In this document: piece after piece, positions 33,906 through 43,466 of the stretch | How positions within the stretch are numbered: the first letter of the stretch is position 1 | Layout of the letters: the number at the start of each line of letters is the position of its first letter | Source of the DNA: Bordetella genomosp. 13 | GTDB lineage: Bacteria; Pseudomonadota; Gammaproteobacteria; Burkholderiales; Burkholderiaceae_B | DNA length: 64,000 nucleotides | NCBI RefSeq assembly: GCF_002119665.1 | Contig: NZ_CP021111.1 | Coordinates: 1,550,001 to 1,614,000 of the forward strand | Direction: 5' to 3' | Notes under the pieces: model-generated | Seen by the model: only the letters and a program-made list of their open reading frames with translations | What the model was told of the DNA's origin: nothing | Databases searched by the model: none | Position numbers and translations under genes: made by a program

Positions 33906-35119
33906 GTAGTGGACTCGTTATGTTGCGGCAGGGCCTCGATCACGGCGGCGTCCACCGATTGCAGCTTCGGCTTGTGCGCCGGCAGCGCGCCCGCCCAGGC
34001 CGGGAAGCGCCGCAGGAAGTGGAAGACGAACACGCCGACCCACAGCCGGCGCAGGTTCCGTGCCGGCCTGGACGACCGCGGGGCCAGCTGGCAGTGCTGC
34101 TGCAGCAGATGGTCCAGGCGCTCGCGCAGGGCGGCATTCAGCCCGGTGTCGCATGCGAACACATTGGCTTCCAGGTTCAGCGCGAGGCTGAACGGATCCA
34201 GATTGCTCGAGCCCACCGTGACCCAGCTGTCGTCGATGCATGCCACCTTGCCGTGCAGCGGGCGGGTGCAGTATTCGTGGATCTCCACGCCGCCGTCGGT
34301 CAGGTAGTCGTACAGCATGCTGGCCGCCATCTTGGCCACCGGCATGTCAGGCTCGCCCTGCAGGATCAAGCGCACGCGCACGCCTCGCCGCGCGGCCTGC
34401 TTCAGTTCCCGCAGCAGGCCGTAGCCGGGGAAGAAGTAGGCGTTGGCGATCAGGATGTCGCGCCGCGCCGCGCGGATCGCGGCGCGGTAATGGCGTTCGA
34501 TGTCGTCCCGATGCCGGTCGTTGTCGCGCACCACCAGGGCCGCCGTGCCTTCCTTGACGCGGCAGCGGCCCACCGGCGGCACGTGGCGCCGGCCCGACGG
34601 CCAGCGCGTCGGCGTGGCCAGCGCGGCGCGCGCATAGCGCGCAATGTCCGAGGCCAGCTTGCCGCGGATCTCCACGGCATAGTCCTGCTTGGCCTGCGGC
34701 CCCGAGTCCAGCAGGTGGTCCACCGAGAAGTTGATGCCGCCGATGAAGGCCAGCGTGTCGTCGATGGCCACGATCTTGCGATGCAGCCGCCGGAACAGAT
34801 TCGTGCGCACGCCCATCAGCCGCGGCTTGGGATCGAACAGGTGGAAACGGACGCCGCTGTCGACCAGGCCCTGCAGGAACTCGGCGGAAAGGCCGTCGCT
34901 GCCGTAGCCGTCGACGGTCACGTCCACCGAGACGCCGCGCCGCGCGGCGGCGATCAACGCTTCGCGCAGCGCGTTGCCCACCTCATCCTCGAACAGGATG
35001 AAGGTCTCGATCAGTACTTCCTCGCGCGCCTGGCCGATGGCCTCGATCACGCGCGGGAAATAGGCTTCGCCGTTCTCCAGCAGGTTGAACGACGTATCCG
35101 TACGCCATTGGGGATTCAT
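33902..35119 (-). CDS. clsB: Cardiolipin synthase B-type phospholipase D family enzyme (ClsB)
   Basis: 405 residues with two HKD motifs: LHRKIVAIDDTLAFIGGINF (about 115-135) and LHGKVACIDDSWVTVGSSNLD (about 290-310). It has no N-terminal transmembrane helices, the ClsB rather than ClsA layout. ClsB makes cardiolipin by phosphatidyl transfer and can use phosphatidylethanolamine as donor. It shares ATGA overlaps with ybhP upstream and ybhN downstream. With the YbhN-like membrane protein it suggests remodelling of membrane lipids under osmotic or stationary-phase stress (inference). Confidence 0.93.
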   Translation of the reverse strand: MNPQWRTDTSFNLLENGEAYFPRVIEAIGQAREEVLIETFILFEDEVGNALREALIAAARRGVSVDVTVDGYGSDGLSAEFLQGLVDSGVRFHLFDPKPRLMGVRTNLFRRLHRKIVAIDDTLAFIGGINFSVDHLLDSGPQAKQDYAVEIRGKLASDIARYARAALATPTRWPSGRRHVPPVGRCRVKEGTAALVVRDNDRHRDDIERHYRAAIRAARRDILIANAYFFPGYGLLRELKQAARRGVRVRLILQGEPDMPVAKMAASMLYDYLTDGGVEIHEYCTRPLHGKVACIDDSWVTVGSSNLDPFSLALNLEANVFACDTGLNAALRERLDHLLQQHCQLAPRSSRPARNLRRLWVGVFVFHFLRRFPAWAGALPAHKPKLQSVDAAVIEALPQHNESTT

Positions 35120-35901
35120 GCCGACACCTCCGCTGCGATGGGTACATGATCGGACAGCCGCGACCAGGGCTGCGCCGCCAGGGGCACCGGCTTGCAGTGC
35201 CTGACGTTCTTCACGTAGATGCGGTCCAGCCGCAGCAGCGGCCAGCGGGCAGGGAAGGTGCGGGCCGGCCGCGCGTGGTTTCCGTGATGGATCTCGCGGG
35301 CGCCGCAGCGGCGCAGGACCTCGTCGGCGCGCAGGCGCCAGTCATTGAAGTCGCCCGCCAGGATCACGGGTTCGTCCGGCGGCAGGTGTGTCGACATGAA
35401 CTCGCACAGCCTGCCCAGCTGTTTCTGGCGATGCGATTCCAGCAGCCCCAGGTGCACGCACAACAGGTGCAGGTCTGGCCCGTCCGGCTGGGGCCGGACC
35501 ACGCAATGCAGCAGCCCGCGCGCCTCGTGGCGGCCCACGCTGATGTCGTGGTTCTCGAACGAGACGATGGGGAACTTGGACAGCACGGCGTTGCCGTGAT
35601 GGCCGTCGGGATACACCGCGTTGCGGCCGTAGGCGTGCGCGGTCCAGATGGTGTCGGCCAGGAACTCGTAGTGCGAGGTCTTGGGCCATTCCGTCAGCCG
35701 CATGGCGTGCTGCTGATGCTCGCCGGTGACCTCCTGGAGAAAGACGATGTCGGCGCCGACCTGCCTGATGGCTTCGCGTAGTTCGGGCAGCATGAAACGG
35801 CGATTGAAGAAGGTGAAACCCTTGTGGATGTTGACGGTCAACACCCGCAACCTCTGCGGGGAGTCGGCGAGGGGTTCCGGCGGGATGTGTTGTTCTGGCA
35901 T
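35116..35901 (-). CDS. ybhP: Endonuclease/exonuclease/phosphatase family protein (YbhP-like)
   Basis: 261 residues of the EEP (DNase I-like) fold. LTVNIHKGF holds the N-terminal Asn, IVFLQEVTGEH the metal-binding Glu, HLLCVHLGLLESHR a catalytic His, ILAGDFNDWR the Asp-Asn pair, and SDHVPIAAEV the terminal Asp-His. The substrate may be a phosphodiester in a lipid headgroup rather than nucleic acid, since the gene is fixed beside clsB and ybhN in distant bacteria. It is the first gene of the six-gene minus-strand operon. GGAG is close to the ATG at 35901. Confidence 0.9.
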   Translation of the reverse strand: MPEQHIPPEPLADSPQRLRVLTVNIHKGFTFFNRRFMLPELREAIRQVGADIVFLQEVTGEHQQHAMRLTEWPKTSHYEFLADTIWTAHAYGRNAVYPDGHHGNAVLSKFPIVSFENHDISVGRHEARGLLHCVVRPQPDGPDLHLLCVHLGLLESHRQKQLGRLCEFMSTHLPPDEPVILAGDFNDWRLRADEVLRRCGAREIHHGNHARPARTFPARWPLLRLDRIYVKNVRHCKPVPLAAQPWSRLSDHVPIAAEVSA

Positions 35902-36070
35902 GAGCGCTCCGCGACCTGACTGGGGAATGGCTCAGCAAGTTGTGTGCCTGACTCTTCGTCATAGGCGAACGACCCCCGTCGCGGATCTCGTCGGGAGACG
36001 CCCGAGCAGGGTAGTTATTACAGTCTCGTCCCACCGTGCGCCGCGGGCGGGGCATGCGCGCAGCGCAAGC

Positions 36071-36529
36071 CTAGGGCTCGATCACCGGCCCGGATTCCTC
36101 GGCGGCGCCCGAGCCGACATTGCGCTCCAGCGCCTTCAGCAGTTCGCCCAATGCGGCGATCTGCTCGTCGCTCAGTCCATCGAGCATGCCGACCAGGAAG
36201 AGGGATCGGCGCGGCAGGGTTTCTTCGACCACCGAACGCCCGCCCGCGGTCAGCGTCGCGTTGGTCAGGCGGTTGTCGGCGACGTCGGTGGAGCGCCTGA
36301 CCCAGCCCTGTTTCTCCATTGCCTGCAGCTGGCGCGTCAGCGAGGCGGGATCGAGCCGGCAGCGTTCGGCCAGGGCTTTCTGCGAGGTGATGCCCATTTC
36401 GTGCAGGGCATACAGAATGCGCCAACGCGGCACCGGATGGCCGACCCGGTCGCTGAAGGCGTTCTGGATCACGCGGTATGTCTGGCCCAGTTGCTGGACC
36501 ACCATGGCGCCTTGGTCTGCGGTCGGCAT
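36071..36529 (-). CDS. MarR family transcriptional regulator
   Basis: 152 residues with the winged helix in the middle: GITSQKALAERCRLDPASLTRQLQAMEKQGWVRR (recognition helix near residues 55-80) and the wing DVADNRLTNATLTAGG. Terminal helices form the dimer interface. AAGGGGA precedes the ATG at 36529; the longer frame to 36670 is not supported. It is divergent from the hybrid histidine kinase, so it may control it, itself, or both. No ligand can be predicted. Confidence 0.9.
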   Translation of the reverse strand: MPTADQGAMVVQQLGQTYRVIQNAFSDRVGHPVPRWRILYALHEMGITSQKALAERCRLDPASLTRQLQAMEKQGWVRRSTDVADNRLTNATLTAGGRSVVEETLPRRSLFLVGMLDGLSDEQIAALGELLKALERNVGSGAAEESGPVIEP

Positions 36530-36604
36530 CGCGTTCCCCTTGGCTGCGGGCTCTCGCGGGCCCGCGTGGGTCAGTTTGTATGTTGCGCGCGTATGGCCGG
36601 GATC

Positions 36605-36615
36605 ACAAGAATTGT
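36605..36615. promoter_or_regulatory. Possible MarR operator half-sites in the MarR/kinase intergenic region
   Basis: A short palindrome (ACAA-GAA-TTGT) in the AT-richer part of the 215-base divergent spacer, next to TTTGTA repeats. MarR proteins favour such AT-rich inverted repeats. Weak evidence, by position only. Confidence 0.3.
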
Positions 36616-36744
36616 TTGTAGATCGGGCCGCCATCGCCACGCCGACGCCGTCGCCGTCTCCGCCGGGCATCGGCTACTATCGCGCATCGGCCGGCGGACG
36701 CCATGCGCCCGCCGGCTCCCGCCTGTCCGTCGCCTCAGATTCCC

Positions 36745-39700
36745 ATGCCCAACACACGCAACCAGGAAGAAACCTTCGTCGTCGCCGCCGTCTGGACATT
36801 GACCGCCTTGATCTTCGTCGTCGATCTGATGGCGCTGACAGGCCTGACGGTATGGGTGTTCTATGTGATCGCACAACTGCTGTGCGTCAAGCAGCGCAGT
36901 CGAAACCTGCCCGTGATGGTGGCGATCGTGCAGGCCGGCCTGATGGTGGCCGGTTTCTTTCCGCTGTCCGATGTCCTTCTGGAGCTGCGCGCCGTCAACC
37001 GCTGCATCGGCATGATCGCCGTGGTCAGCACGGCCTACCTTGCGCACCAGGTGATCACGGCGCGCGAGCGGACCGACCGGCTGCTGTGGCTGCAGCGCGG
37101 CCAGGCCGACCTGGCCGCCAGCATGCTGGGCGAGATGGATCTGGCGGGCATCGGGCGCAATATGCTGCAGGTGCTAAGCCGATACGTCGGCGCTCAGATG
37201 GCCGCGCTGTACACCAACGAACCGGGCCGCATGGCCTTCGTGTCGGGCTATGCGTTCGATGCCGCCAACAGCGACGCCGCCACGCTGGGGCTGGCGCGCG
37301 AGGTGGCGCGGGACGGCAAGCCGCTCGTGGTGCACGATGTGCCGACGGAGCACGCGCGCGTCAATACGGGTCTCGTCAGCGCCCCGCCCCGCAAGCTGGT
37401 GATCTCGCCGATCACTGCCGAGGGCCGTATCGTGGGCGTGGTCGAGCTGGGCTTCACCAGCCCCGATGCCGACATGGAGCGGATCACCGAATTGCTGGGC
37501 CTGCTGGCGGAAGACATGGGCCAGGCGCTGAGCGCGGCCATGTATCGCCAGCGCCTGAAGGACGCGCTGGAAGAGACCGAGCGCCAGCGCGAGACGCTGC
37601 AGACGCAGCAAGAGGAACTGCGGGCGTCCAACGAGGAACTCGAGGAGCAGAGCCGCGCGCTGCGCGATTCGCAGTCGCGCCTGGAAAACCAGCAGACCGA
37701 ACTCGAGCAGACCAATGTGCGGCTGGAAGAGCAGGCCAGCCGCCTCGAGCGCCAGAAGCAAGACCTGCTGCGCGCCCAGCGCACGCTCGAATCGAACGCC
37801 GACGAACTGGCGCGCGCCAACCGGTACAAGTCCGAATTCCTGGCGAACATGTCGCACGAGCTGCGCACGCCGCTGAACAGTTCGCTGATCCTGGCCCAGA
37901 TCCTGTCCGGCCCGGGCTCGGACGCTCTCAGCACCGACGAGGTGCGCCGCTACGCCCAGACCATCCACGCGTCCAACCAGGACCTGCTGACGCTGATCAA
38001 CGACATCCTCGATCTGTCCAAGATCGAGGCGGGCCACGTGGACATCGTGGCCGAGCCCGTCTCGGTGGCCAGCGTGCTGCGTCCGCTGCGCGCGGTCTTC
38101 GAGCCGGTGGCGCGCGATCGCGGCGTGGCGCTGAACGTCGAGGTCGATGCCGACGCGCCCGCGGCCTTCACCACCGACTCCAACCGCCTGCAGCAGGTGC
38201 TGAAGAATCTGCTGTCCAATGCCTTCAAGTTCACCGAGCGCGGCAGCGTCACGCTGCGCGTGCTGGGCGCGGGCGCGGAACGGCTGGCCTTCCAGGTGCA
38301 GGACACTGGCATCGGCATCCCGCGCGAACAGCAGGACATCATTTTCGAGGCCTTCCGCCAGGCCGACGGCACCACCAGCCGCAAGTACGGCGGCACTGGC
38401 CTGGGCCTGTCCATCTCTCGCGAGCTGGCCCGACTGCTGGGCGGCGAGATCCGCGTCAGCAGCGAGCCGGGCAAGGGCAGCACCTTCACGCTCGAGGTCG
38501 CCACCGAACTCGAGACCGGCACCTACGCGCGCGGTGACGACCCCATCGGCGAGACCGCCGCCGCGCCCGCGGCCAAGGCGGCCGCGGAGGCCGAGATGGC
38601 GGCCATCGCCGCGGCCAGCGCCGCCGCGCACCGTCCGGCCTTTGCCGGCGCCACGGGCGCCGGCTCGCCGCCGGCGCCGGGCAAGCCCGCCATCCCCTTG
38701 CCGCGCCGCCTGGACGACGACCGCGAGCGCCGCCAGCGCGCCCGCCTGGTGCTGGTCATCGAGGACGACGAACGCTTTGCCGCGGTGCTGTACGAGGTCG
38801 CGCACGAACTCGATTTCGACTGCATCCATGCCGTCACCGGCGAAGAAGCCCTGGCGCTGGCGCGCAGCCAGCAGCCCAGCGGCATCCTGCTGGACGTCAA
38901 CCTGCCCGATCAGTCCGGCCTGAGCGTGCTGGAACGCCTGAAGCGCGATCCGGCCACCCGGCACATTCCCGTGCACATGATCTCGGTGCACGATCATCTG
39001 CAGACCGCGCTCGAACTGGGCGCGGTGGGCTACGCGCTCAAGCCGGTGGCCCGCGAGTCGCTGCTGGAAGCCTTCTCGAAGGTCGAGGAACGCCTGCAGC
39101 AGCGCGTGCGGCGCGTGCTGGTGGTCGAGGACGACGCCGTGCTGCGCGAGAGCATCGGGCTGATGCTCAAGGCGGGCGACGTCGAGATCACCACGACCGG
39201 CACGGTGGCCGGGGCGCTGGAACACCTGGCGGCCGGCCCCTACGACTGCATGGTGATGGACCTGATGCTGCCCGACGCCTCGGGCTACGACCTGCTCGAA
39301 CAGATGGCCAGCGGCGAGAAATACACGTTCCCGCCCGTCATCGTCTACACGGGCCGCGCGCTGACGCGCGACGAAGAGCAGCGCCTGCGCCGCTACTCGC
39401 GCTCCATCATCATCAAGGGCGCCAAGTCGCCCGAGCGCCTGCTGGACGAAGTGTCGCTGTTCCTGCACCGCATCGAAGCGGCGCTGCCGCAGGACCAGCA
39501 GCGGCTGCTTGCCCAGGCGCGCCAGCGCGACGCCGTGTTCGAAGGCCGCCGCATCCTGCTGGCCGAGGACGACGTGCGCAACGTGTATGCGCTTTCCAGC
39601 ATCTTCGAGCCGCTGGGCGCCACGCTGGTGGTGGCGCGCGACGGGCGCCAGGCCCTGGATCGTCTGGCGGGTCAGCACGACATCGACCTGGTGCTGATGG

Positions 39701-39912
39701 ACCTGATGATGCCCGAGATGGACGGGTTGACCGCCATGCGCGAGATCCGCCGGCAGCCCGCGTACGCGCGCCTGCCCATCATCGCGCTGACCGCCAAGGC
39801 GATGGCCGACGACCGCCGCAGCTGCCTCGAGGCAGGCGCGAACGACTACATCGCCAAACCCATCGACGTCGAGAAACTGGTATCGCTGTGCCGAGTATGG
39901 ATGCCGAAATAG
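36745..39912 (+). CDS. Membrane hybrid histidine kinase with GAF domain and three receiver domains
   Basis: 1055 residues. About four N-terminal transmembrane helices (10-110), a GAF domain (about 135-265), a long coiled coil (275-365, Glu/Gln-rich), HisKA with phosphoacceptor H371 in [12 protein letters not shown], and HATPase with N-box [11 protein letters not shown] and G boxes DTGIGIP and GGTGLGLS. An Ala/Pro-rich linker (about 610-665) leads to three receivers with acceptor Asp in [26 protein letters not shown] and [14 protein letters not shown]. All three keep the acidic pair and Lys. The ATG at 36745 lacks a strong ribosome site. It overlaps or abuts cheR, forming one signalling unit with the next two genes. 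Confidence 0.94.
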   Translation: MPNTRNQEETFVVAAVWTLTALIFVVDLMALTGLTVWVFYVIAQLLCVKQRSRNLPVMVAIVQAGLMVAGFFPLSDVLLELRAVNRCIGMIAVVSTAYLAHQVITARERTDRLLWLQRGQADLAASMLGEMDLAGIGRNMLQVLSRYVGAQMAALYTNEPGRMAFVSGYAFDAANSDAATLGLAREVARDGKPLVVHDVPTEHARVNTGLVSAPPRKLVISPITAEGRIVGVVELGFTSPDADMERITELLGLLAEDMGQALSAAMYRQRLKDALEETERQRETLQTQQEELRASNEELEEQSRALRDSQSRLENQQTELEQTNVRLEEQASRLERQKQDLLRAQRTLESNADELARANRYKSEFLANMSHELRTPLNSSLILAQILSGPGSDALSTDEVRRYAQTIHASNQDLLTLINDILDLSKIEAGHVDIVAEPVSVASVLRPLRAVFEPVARDRGVALNVEVDADAPAAFTTDSNRLQQVLKNLLSNAFKFTERGSVTLRVLGAGAERLAFQVQDTGIGIPREQQDIIFEAFRQADGTTSRKYGGTGLGLSISRELARLLGGEIRVSSEPGKGSTFTLEVATELETGTYARGDDPIGETAAAPAAKAAAEAEMAAIAAASAAAHRPAFAGATGAGSPPAPGKPAIPLPRRLDDDRERRQRARLVLVIEDDERFAAVLYEVAHELDFDCIHAVTGEEALALARSQQPSGILLDVNLPDQSGLSVLERLKRDPATRHIPVHMISVHDHLQTALELGAVGYALKPVARESLLEAFSKVEERLQQRVRRVLVVEDDAVLRESIGLMLKAGDVEITTTGTVAGALEHLAAGPYDCMVMDLMLPDASGYDLLEQMASGEKYTFPPVIVYTGRALTRDEEQRLRRYSRSIIIKGAKSPERLLDEVSLFLHRIEAALPQDQQRLLAQARQRDAVFEGRRILLAEDDVRNVYALSSIFEPLGATLVVARDGRQALDRLAGQHDIDLVLMDLMMPEMDGLTAMREIRRQPAYARLPIIALTAKAMADDRRSCLEAGANDYIAKPIDVEKLVSLCRVWMPK

Positions 39913-40766
39913 AACCGGGGCGCGACGCCGCTCCGCAGGAGGGCCGCGCGGCCCTGACGCTGCCCGAGATCGAACTGAACCTGCTGCTGGAAGGTATTTT
40001 CCAGCGCTACCAGCACGACTTCCGCGATTATTCGCAGGCGTCGATGCTGCGCCGCGTGCAGAGCGCGATGGAGCATTTCGGCTGCGCCACCGTGTCGCAG
40101 CTGCAGGACCGCATCCTGCACGAGCCGGCCGTGTTCGCCCAGTCGCTGCAGTATCTCACCGTGCAGGTCAGCGAGATGTTCCGCGACCCCGCGTATTTCC
40201 TGGTGCTGCGCACGCAGGTGCTGCCGGTGCTGCGCACATACCCTTCCATCAAAATCTGGGTGGCGGGCTGCAGCAGCGGCGAAGAAGTCTGGTCGCTGGC
40301 CATCCTGCTGCACGAGGAAGGCATGCTGGACCGCGCCGTGATATACGCCACCGACATCAATACCGAGGCGCTGAAGGCCGCGCAGGCGGGCATCTATCCG
40401 GTGGACCGCGTGCGGCAGTTCAACCGCAACTATGTGCTGGCGGGCGGTTGCCACGATCTGTCCGACTATTACACCGCGGACGACCAGTACGTGCGTTTCG
40501 ACCCCGCGCTGCGCAGGCAGATCGTGTTCGCCGACCACAGCCTGGCCACCGACAGCGTGTTCTCGGAAGTGCACCTGGTGTCCTGCCGCAATGTGCTGAT
40601 CTATTTCAACCGCGAGTTGCAGGACCGCGCGACGGGCCTGTTCGTGGAGGCGCTGGTGCACCGCGGATTCCTGGGCCTGGGCAGCAAGGAAAGCCTCCGT
40701 TTCACGGCGCATGCGGACCGTTTCGACGAGTTCCATGCGGCCGAGAAGGTGTACCAGCGCATTTGA
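39897..40766 (+). CDS. CheR-type protein-glutamate O-methyltransferase
   Basis: 289 residues. The N-terminal helical CheR domain is followed by VQVSEMFRDPAYF and the SAM-binding IKIWVAGCSSGEEVWSLAILL. YATDINTEALKAAQAGIYP and VHLVSCRNVLIYFNRELQ are the other family motifs. It would methylate Glu side chains, classically on chemoreceptors, but no receptor, CheA, CheW or CheB lies nearby, so the target may be part of the adjacent kinases (inference). The ATG at 39897 overlaps the kinase gene by 16 bases; a GTG at 39888 is an alternative start. Confidence 0.9.
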   Translation: MDAEIEPGRDAAPQEGRAALTLPEIELNLLLEGIFQRYQHDFRDYSQASMLRRVQSAMEHFGCATVSQLQDRILHEPAVFAQSLQYLTVQVSEMFRDPAYFLVLRTQVLPVLRTYPSIKIWVAGCSSGEEVWSLAILLHEEGMLDRAVIYATDINTEALKAAQAGIYPVDRVRQFNRNYVLAGGCHDLSDYYTADDQYVRFDPALRRQIVFADHSLATDSVFSEVHLVSCRNVLIYFNRELQDRATGLFVEALVHRGFLGLGSKESLRFTAHADRFDEFHAAEKVYQRI

Positions 40767-40823
40767 ACAGCCGAAATACGGTATCGTCCCCTTTTCACAT
40801 CCATCTTGACGGGAGCCTACGGA

Positions 40824-42029
40824 GTGTCCTCCGACATCAACATCCTCGTCGTCGACGACGTGGAGCAGAACCTGATCGCCATGGAGGCGGTGCTGGCCCG
40901 CCCGGGCCTGAGAATACGCAAGGCTTCATCAGGGGTGGAGGCGCTCGAGATCCTGCTGGCCGAGGACGTCGCGCTGGCGCTGGTCGATGTGCAGATGCCG
41001 CAGATGGACGGCTTCGAACTGGCTGAACTGATACGCGGCAGCGAGCGCACCCGCAACATTCCGCTGATCTTCCTGACGGCCGCGGCGCTGGACCGCGACC
41101 ATTATTTCCGCGGCTACGAGGCGGGCGCGGTCGACTTCCTGTACAAGCCCATCGACCCGCGCGTGCTGGGCAGCAAAGTCAACGTGTTCGTCGAGCTGTA
41201 CACGCAGCGCGCCACGCTGGACAGCCAACTGCAGGCCCTGCGCCGCGCGCTGCACCTGAACGAGCTGTTCACAGCCGTGCTGGGGCATGACCTGCGCAAC
41301 CCCTTGTCGGCGGTGATGAATGCGTCGGCCATCCTGACCAAGCTGTCCGAACACCCCATGGCCGTGTCGGCGGCGCAGCGCATCCAGCAGACCACGGTGC
41401 GCATGTCCAAAATGGTGGAGCAACTGCTGGACGTGGCGCGCATCCGTTCCAGCGGACTGGTGCTGCAGGTCCGGTCCACCGACTATGCCGAGGTCTGCCG
41501 CCACATCGTCGAAGAGCTTTCCGTCGCCGCGCCCGAGCGCGTGCGCCTCGAGGTGCGGGGCGACGTGATGGGCGAGGCGGATCCCGACCGGCTCGCGCAG
41601 GTGGTGTCCAACCTGGTCGGCAATGCGTTGCAGCACGGCGAGGCCGATTCGCCCATCTGGGTCGAGGTGGACGGCAACCATGCCGAGCGCCTGACCGTGC
41701 GCGTCAGCAATCGCGGCGTGATCCCGCAGCACCAGCTGTACAAGGTGTTCGAGCCCTTTCAGTCGGGGGTGCTGCAGCGCGGCCCGGATCATGGCCAGGG
41801 CCTGGGGCTGGGGCTTTACATCGTCAAAAGCTTCGTCGAGGCCCACGGCGGCAAGGTGGGCGCGCAGTCCGCGGCGCCCCAGGGAACGGAGTTCCATTTC
41901 ACCATTCCGCGCCGCGTGCCGGCCGGCGGCGCGCCGCAGGCCGACCCGCTGGGCCTCAGGGCGGCGGGTCTGGCGCCAGAGGCAGTCCCAGCAATCGCGC
42001 CAGCGATCTCGCGTCGCCCGGCGCCTTGA
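40824..42029 (+). CDS. Response regulator-histidine kinase (N-terminal receiver)
   Basis: 401 residues with no membrane segment. The N-terminal receiver (about 5-125) has VVDDVEQN, acceptor Asp in LALVDVQMPQMDGFE, and KPID. HisKA follows with LGHDLRNPLSAV, then HATPase with NLVGNALQHGE and GQGLGLGLYIVKSF. The first G-box is diverged (VSNRGVIPQ), as in many kinases of this type. The N-terminal receiver probably takes phosphate from the upstream hybrid kinase. GGGAG lies 9 bases before a GTG at 40824, which I take as the start. The C-terminal Ala/Pro tail overlaps the opposing DUF72 gene by 74 bases. Confidence 0.92.
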   Translation: MSSDINILVVDDVEQNLIAMEAVLARPGLRIRKASSGVEALEILLAEDVALALVDVQMPQMDGFELAELIRGSERTRNIPLIFLTAAALDRDHYFRGYEAGAVDFLYKPIDPRVLGSKVNVFVELYTQRATLDSQLQALRRALHLNELFTAVLGHDLRNPLSAVMNASAILTKLSEHPMAVSAAQRIQQTTVRMSKMVEQLLDVARIRSSGLVLQVRSTDYAEVCRHIVEELSVAAPERVRLEVRGDVMGEADPDRLAQVVSNLVGNALQHGEADSPIWVEVDGNHAERLTVRVSNRGVIPQHQLYKVFEPFQSGVLQRGPDHGQGLGLGLYIVKSFVEAHGGKVGAQSAAPQGTEFHFTIPRRVPAGGAPQADPLGLRAAGLAPEAVPAIAPAISRRPAP

Positions 42030-42876
42030 CCTTCATGTCGTTGTCGAAATAGCAGTAGACGTCGCGCGGCTTGCCCGTCGCGTGGGCGCCGCCGGCACGC
42101 CGCGCCCCGCGGGGCTCGCGGCCGCCGGACCAGGCGCGGATGCGCCGGGCCCAGTCGCGCAGCGCCTCGGGCGTGTAGCCGCTGGCATACAGTTCGGCGT
42201 CGCCGTGCAGGCGCAGGTACGCGAAGTCCGCGGTCACGTCTTCCAGCAGCGGCCATTTGCCGGCCGTGTCGGCAGTGACCAGCGCCACGCCGTAGTGCCG
42301 CAGCATGTCGACGAACTCCCGGCTCGCGAAGCTCTCGTGGCGCACTTCCATGGCGTGCCGCAGGCTGCGCGTCGGTCCCGGCGGCGGCATGGGCTGGCCG
42401 GCGACCCGGGCATCGTGCCGGCGCGCCAGCGCCTCGGCCTCGTCCGTGTCGCGCGGCAGGCATTTCAGGAAAGCCTCCACCAGGTCCGGGTCGTAGCGCA
42501 GCGAGGGGGGCAGCTGCCACAGGAACGGTCCCAGCTTGTCGCCCAGCTCGAACATGCCGCTGGCGAAGAAGCGCGCGAGCGACTGGCCCGGTTCGCGCAG
42601 CCGCTTCACGTGCGTGATGTAGCGTCCGCCCTTGACGCTGAACACGAATCCGCGCGGCGTGGCGTCACGCCACTGCGCGAAGCGCTCGGGCCGCTGCAGG
42701 CTGTAGAACGTTCCGTTGATCTCGATGGTCGGCACCTGGTGCGAGGCGTAAGCCAGTTCCTGCGCCTGCTTCAGGTCCTCGGGGTAGAACGTGCCGCGCC
42801 ACGGGCCATACCGCCATCCCGAGATCCCTATGCGGATCGACGCCGCGGCATCCGAACGTTGGGTGGAGGAACTCAT
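41956..42876 (-). CDS. DUF72 (YecE-like) TIM-barrel protein
   Basis: 306 residues. The pattern IRIGISGWRYGPWRGTFYPE near the N-terminus, TIEINGTFYSLQRPE, FVFSVKGGRYITHVKRL and LGPFLWQLPPSLRYD are DUF72 signatures. The C-terminal VYCYFDNDMKVKAPGDARSLA matches the family end. Structures show a TIM barrel, but the biochemical role is unsettled. The start at 42876 is chosen by family alignment; upstream frame is non-coding. The last 74 bases overlap the kinase gene tail-to-tail. Confidence 0.9.
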   Translation of the reverse strand: MSSSTQRSDAAASIRIGISGWRYGPWRGTFYPEDLKQAQELAYASHQVPTIEINGTFYSLQRPERFAQWRDATPRGFVFSVKGGRYITHVKRLREPGQSLARFFASGMFELGDKLGPFLWQLPPSLRYDPDLVEAFLKCLPRDTDEAEALARRHDARVAGQPMPPPGPTRSLRHAMEVRHESFASREFVDMLRHYGVALVTADTAGKWPLLEDVTADFAYLRLHGDAELYASGYTPEALRDWARRIRAWSGGREPRGARRAGGAHATGKPRDVYCYFDNDMKVKAPGDARSLARLLGLPLAPDPPP

Positions 42877-42893
42877 GCTTCGGCGGGCCCCGC

Positions 42894-43226
42894 TCAGCTT
42901 GCCATGCGTTCGCAGGCATCCGCGCAGCGGCGGCACATCGCGGCGCACCCGTCCATGCCGTCCAGCGCATCGCAGCTGTCGGCGCATTGACGGCAGATCG
43001 AGGCGCAATCGGCGCAGACGTGGCGGTGATGCGGAACGCCTATCAGCATCATCTGCGCGGCGGTGTGGCACATCTGCGCGCAGGCCAGCATCAGGCGGAA
43101 GTGCCCGGGTTCGGTATGGCGTCCGCCCGTGGGCAGGCAATGCCGCATGGCCATGCCCAGGCAGCTTTGATGGCAGGCCAGGCATTCGTCGATGCACTGC
43201 TGCATTTCGGTGGATATCTCTTCCAT
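42894..43226 (-). CDS. Four-helix-bundle copper-storage-like protein (Csp3-like), 16 Cys
   Basis: 110 residues with 16 cysteines spaced along amphipathic helices as CxxxC and CxxC (CIDECLACHQSC, CAQMCHTA, CADCASICRQCADSC, CAAMCRRCADAC). This is the layout of Csp proteins, whose bundle core binds many Cu(I) ions. There is no signal or Tat peptide, so it is of the cytosolic Csp3 kind. His residues at the bundle mouth (GVPHHRHVC) resemble the metal entry site. The ATG at 43226 has GGGAG 7 bases upstream; the frame to 43304 is not supported. It sits 17 bases upstream of the DUF72 gene, probably co-transcribed. Confidence 0.9.
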   Translation of the reverse strand: MEEISTEMQQCIDECLACHQSCLGMAMRHCLPTGGRHTEPGHFRLMLACAQMCHTAAQMMLIGVPHHRHVCADCASICRQCADSCDALDGMDGCAAMCRRCADACERMAS

Positions 43227-43466
43227 GTCGGGCTCCCGGAAAAATGAATGCGGACCTCGCTGCCAGCAAGCGTCGTTCCAGCGCAGGGGGATGCCACTCA
43301 ACACATCTGTAACGACGAAGGAAACAGCCGCTTTCGGTCAAACGCCGTAATGTTCTGCGGTTGGCGCCGAACGCGGCATCCCGTTCCATAAGCTTCACGC
43401 CGCGTCCCGGTTCCGTCGAGCCCGCGACCGCGGCCGCGGGCTACCTACCGGAGGGAGAGAGAGAGC

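Noticed and set aside
36120..38537. 805-residue plus-strand frame across the MarR gene and the kinase gene
   Set aside because: Out of frame with the hybrid kinase and antisense to MarR; no domains.
37174..39678. 834-residue open frame on the minus strand
   Set aside because: Antisense to the hybrid histidine kinase, whose HisKA, HATPase and receiver motifs are all intact on the plus strand.
43441..43466. GA-rich repeat before the acylase as a regulatory repeat
   Set aside because: Better explained as an extended ribosome binding site directly before the start codon.
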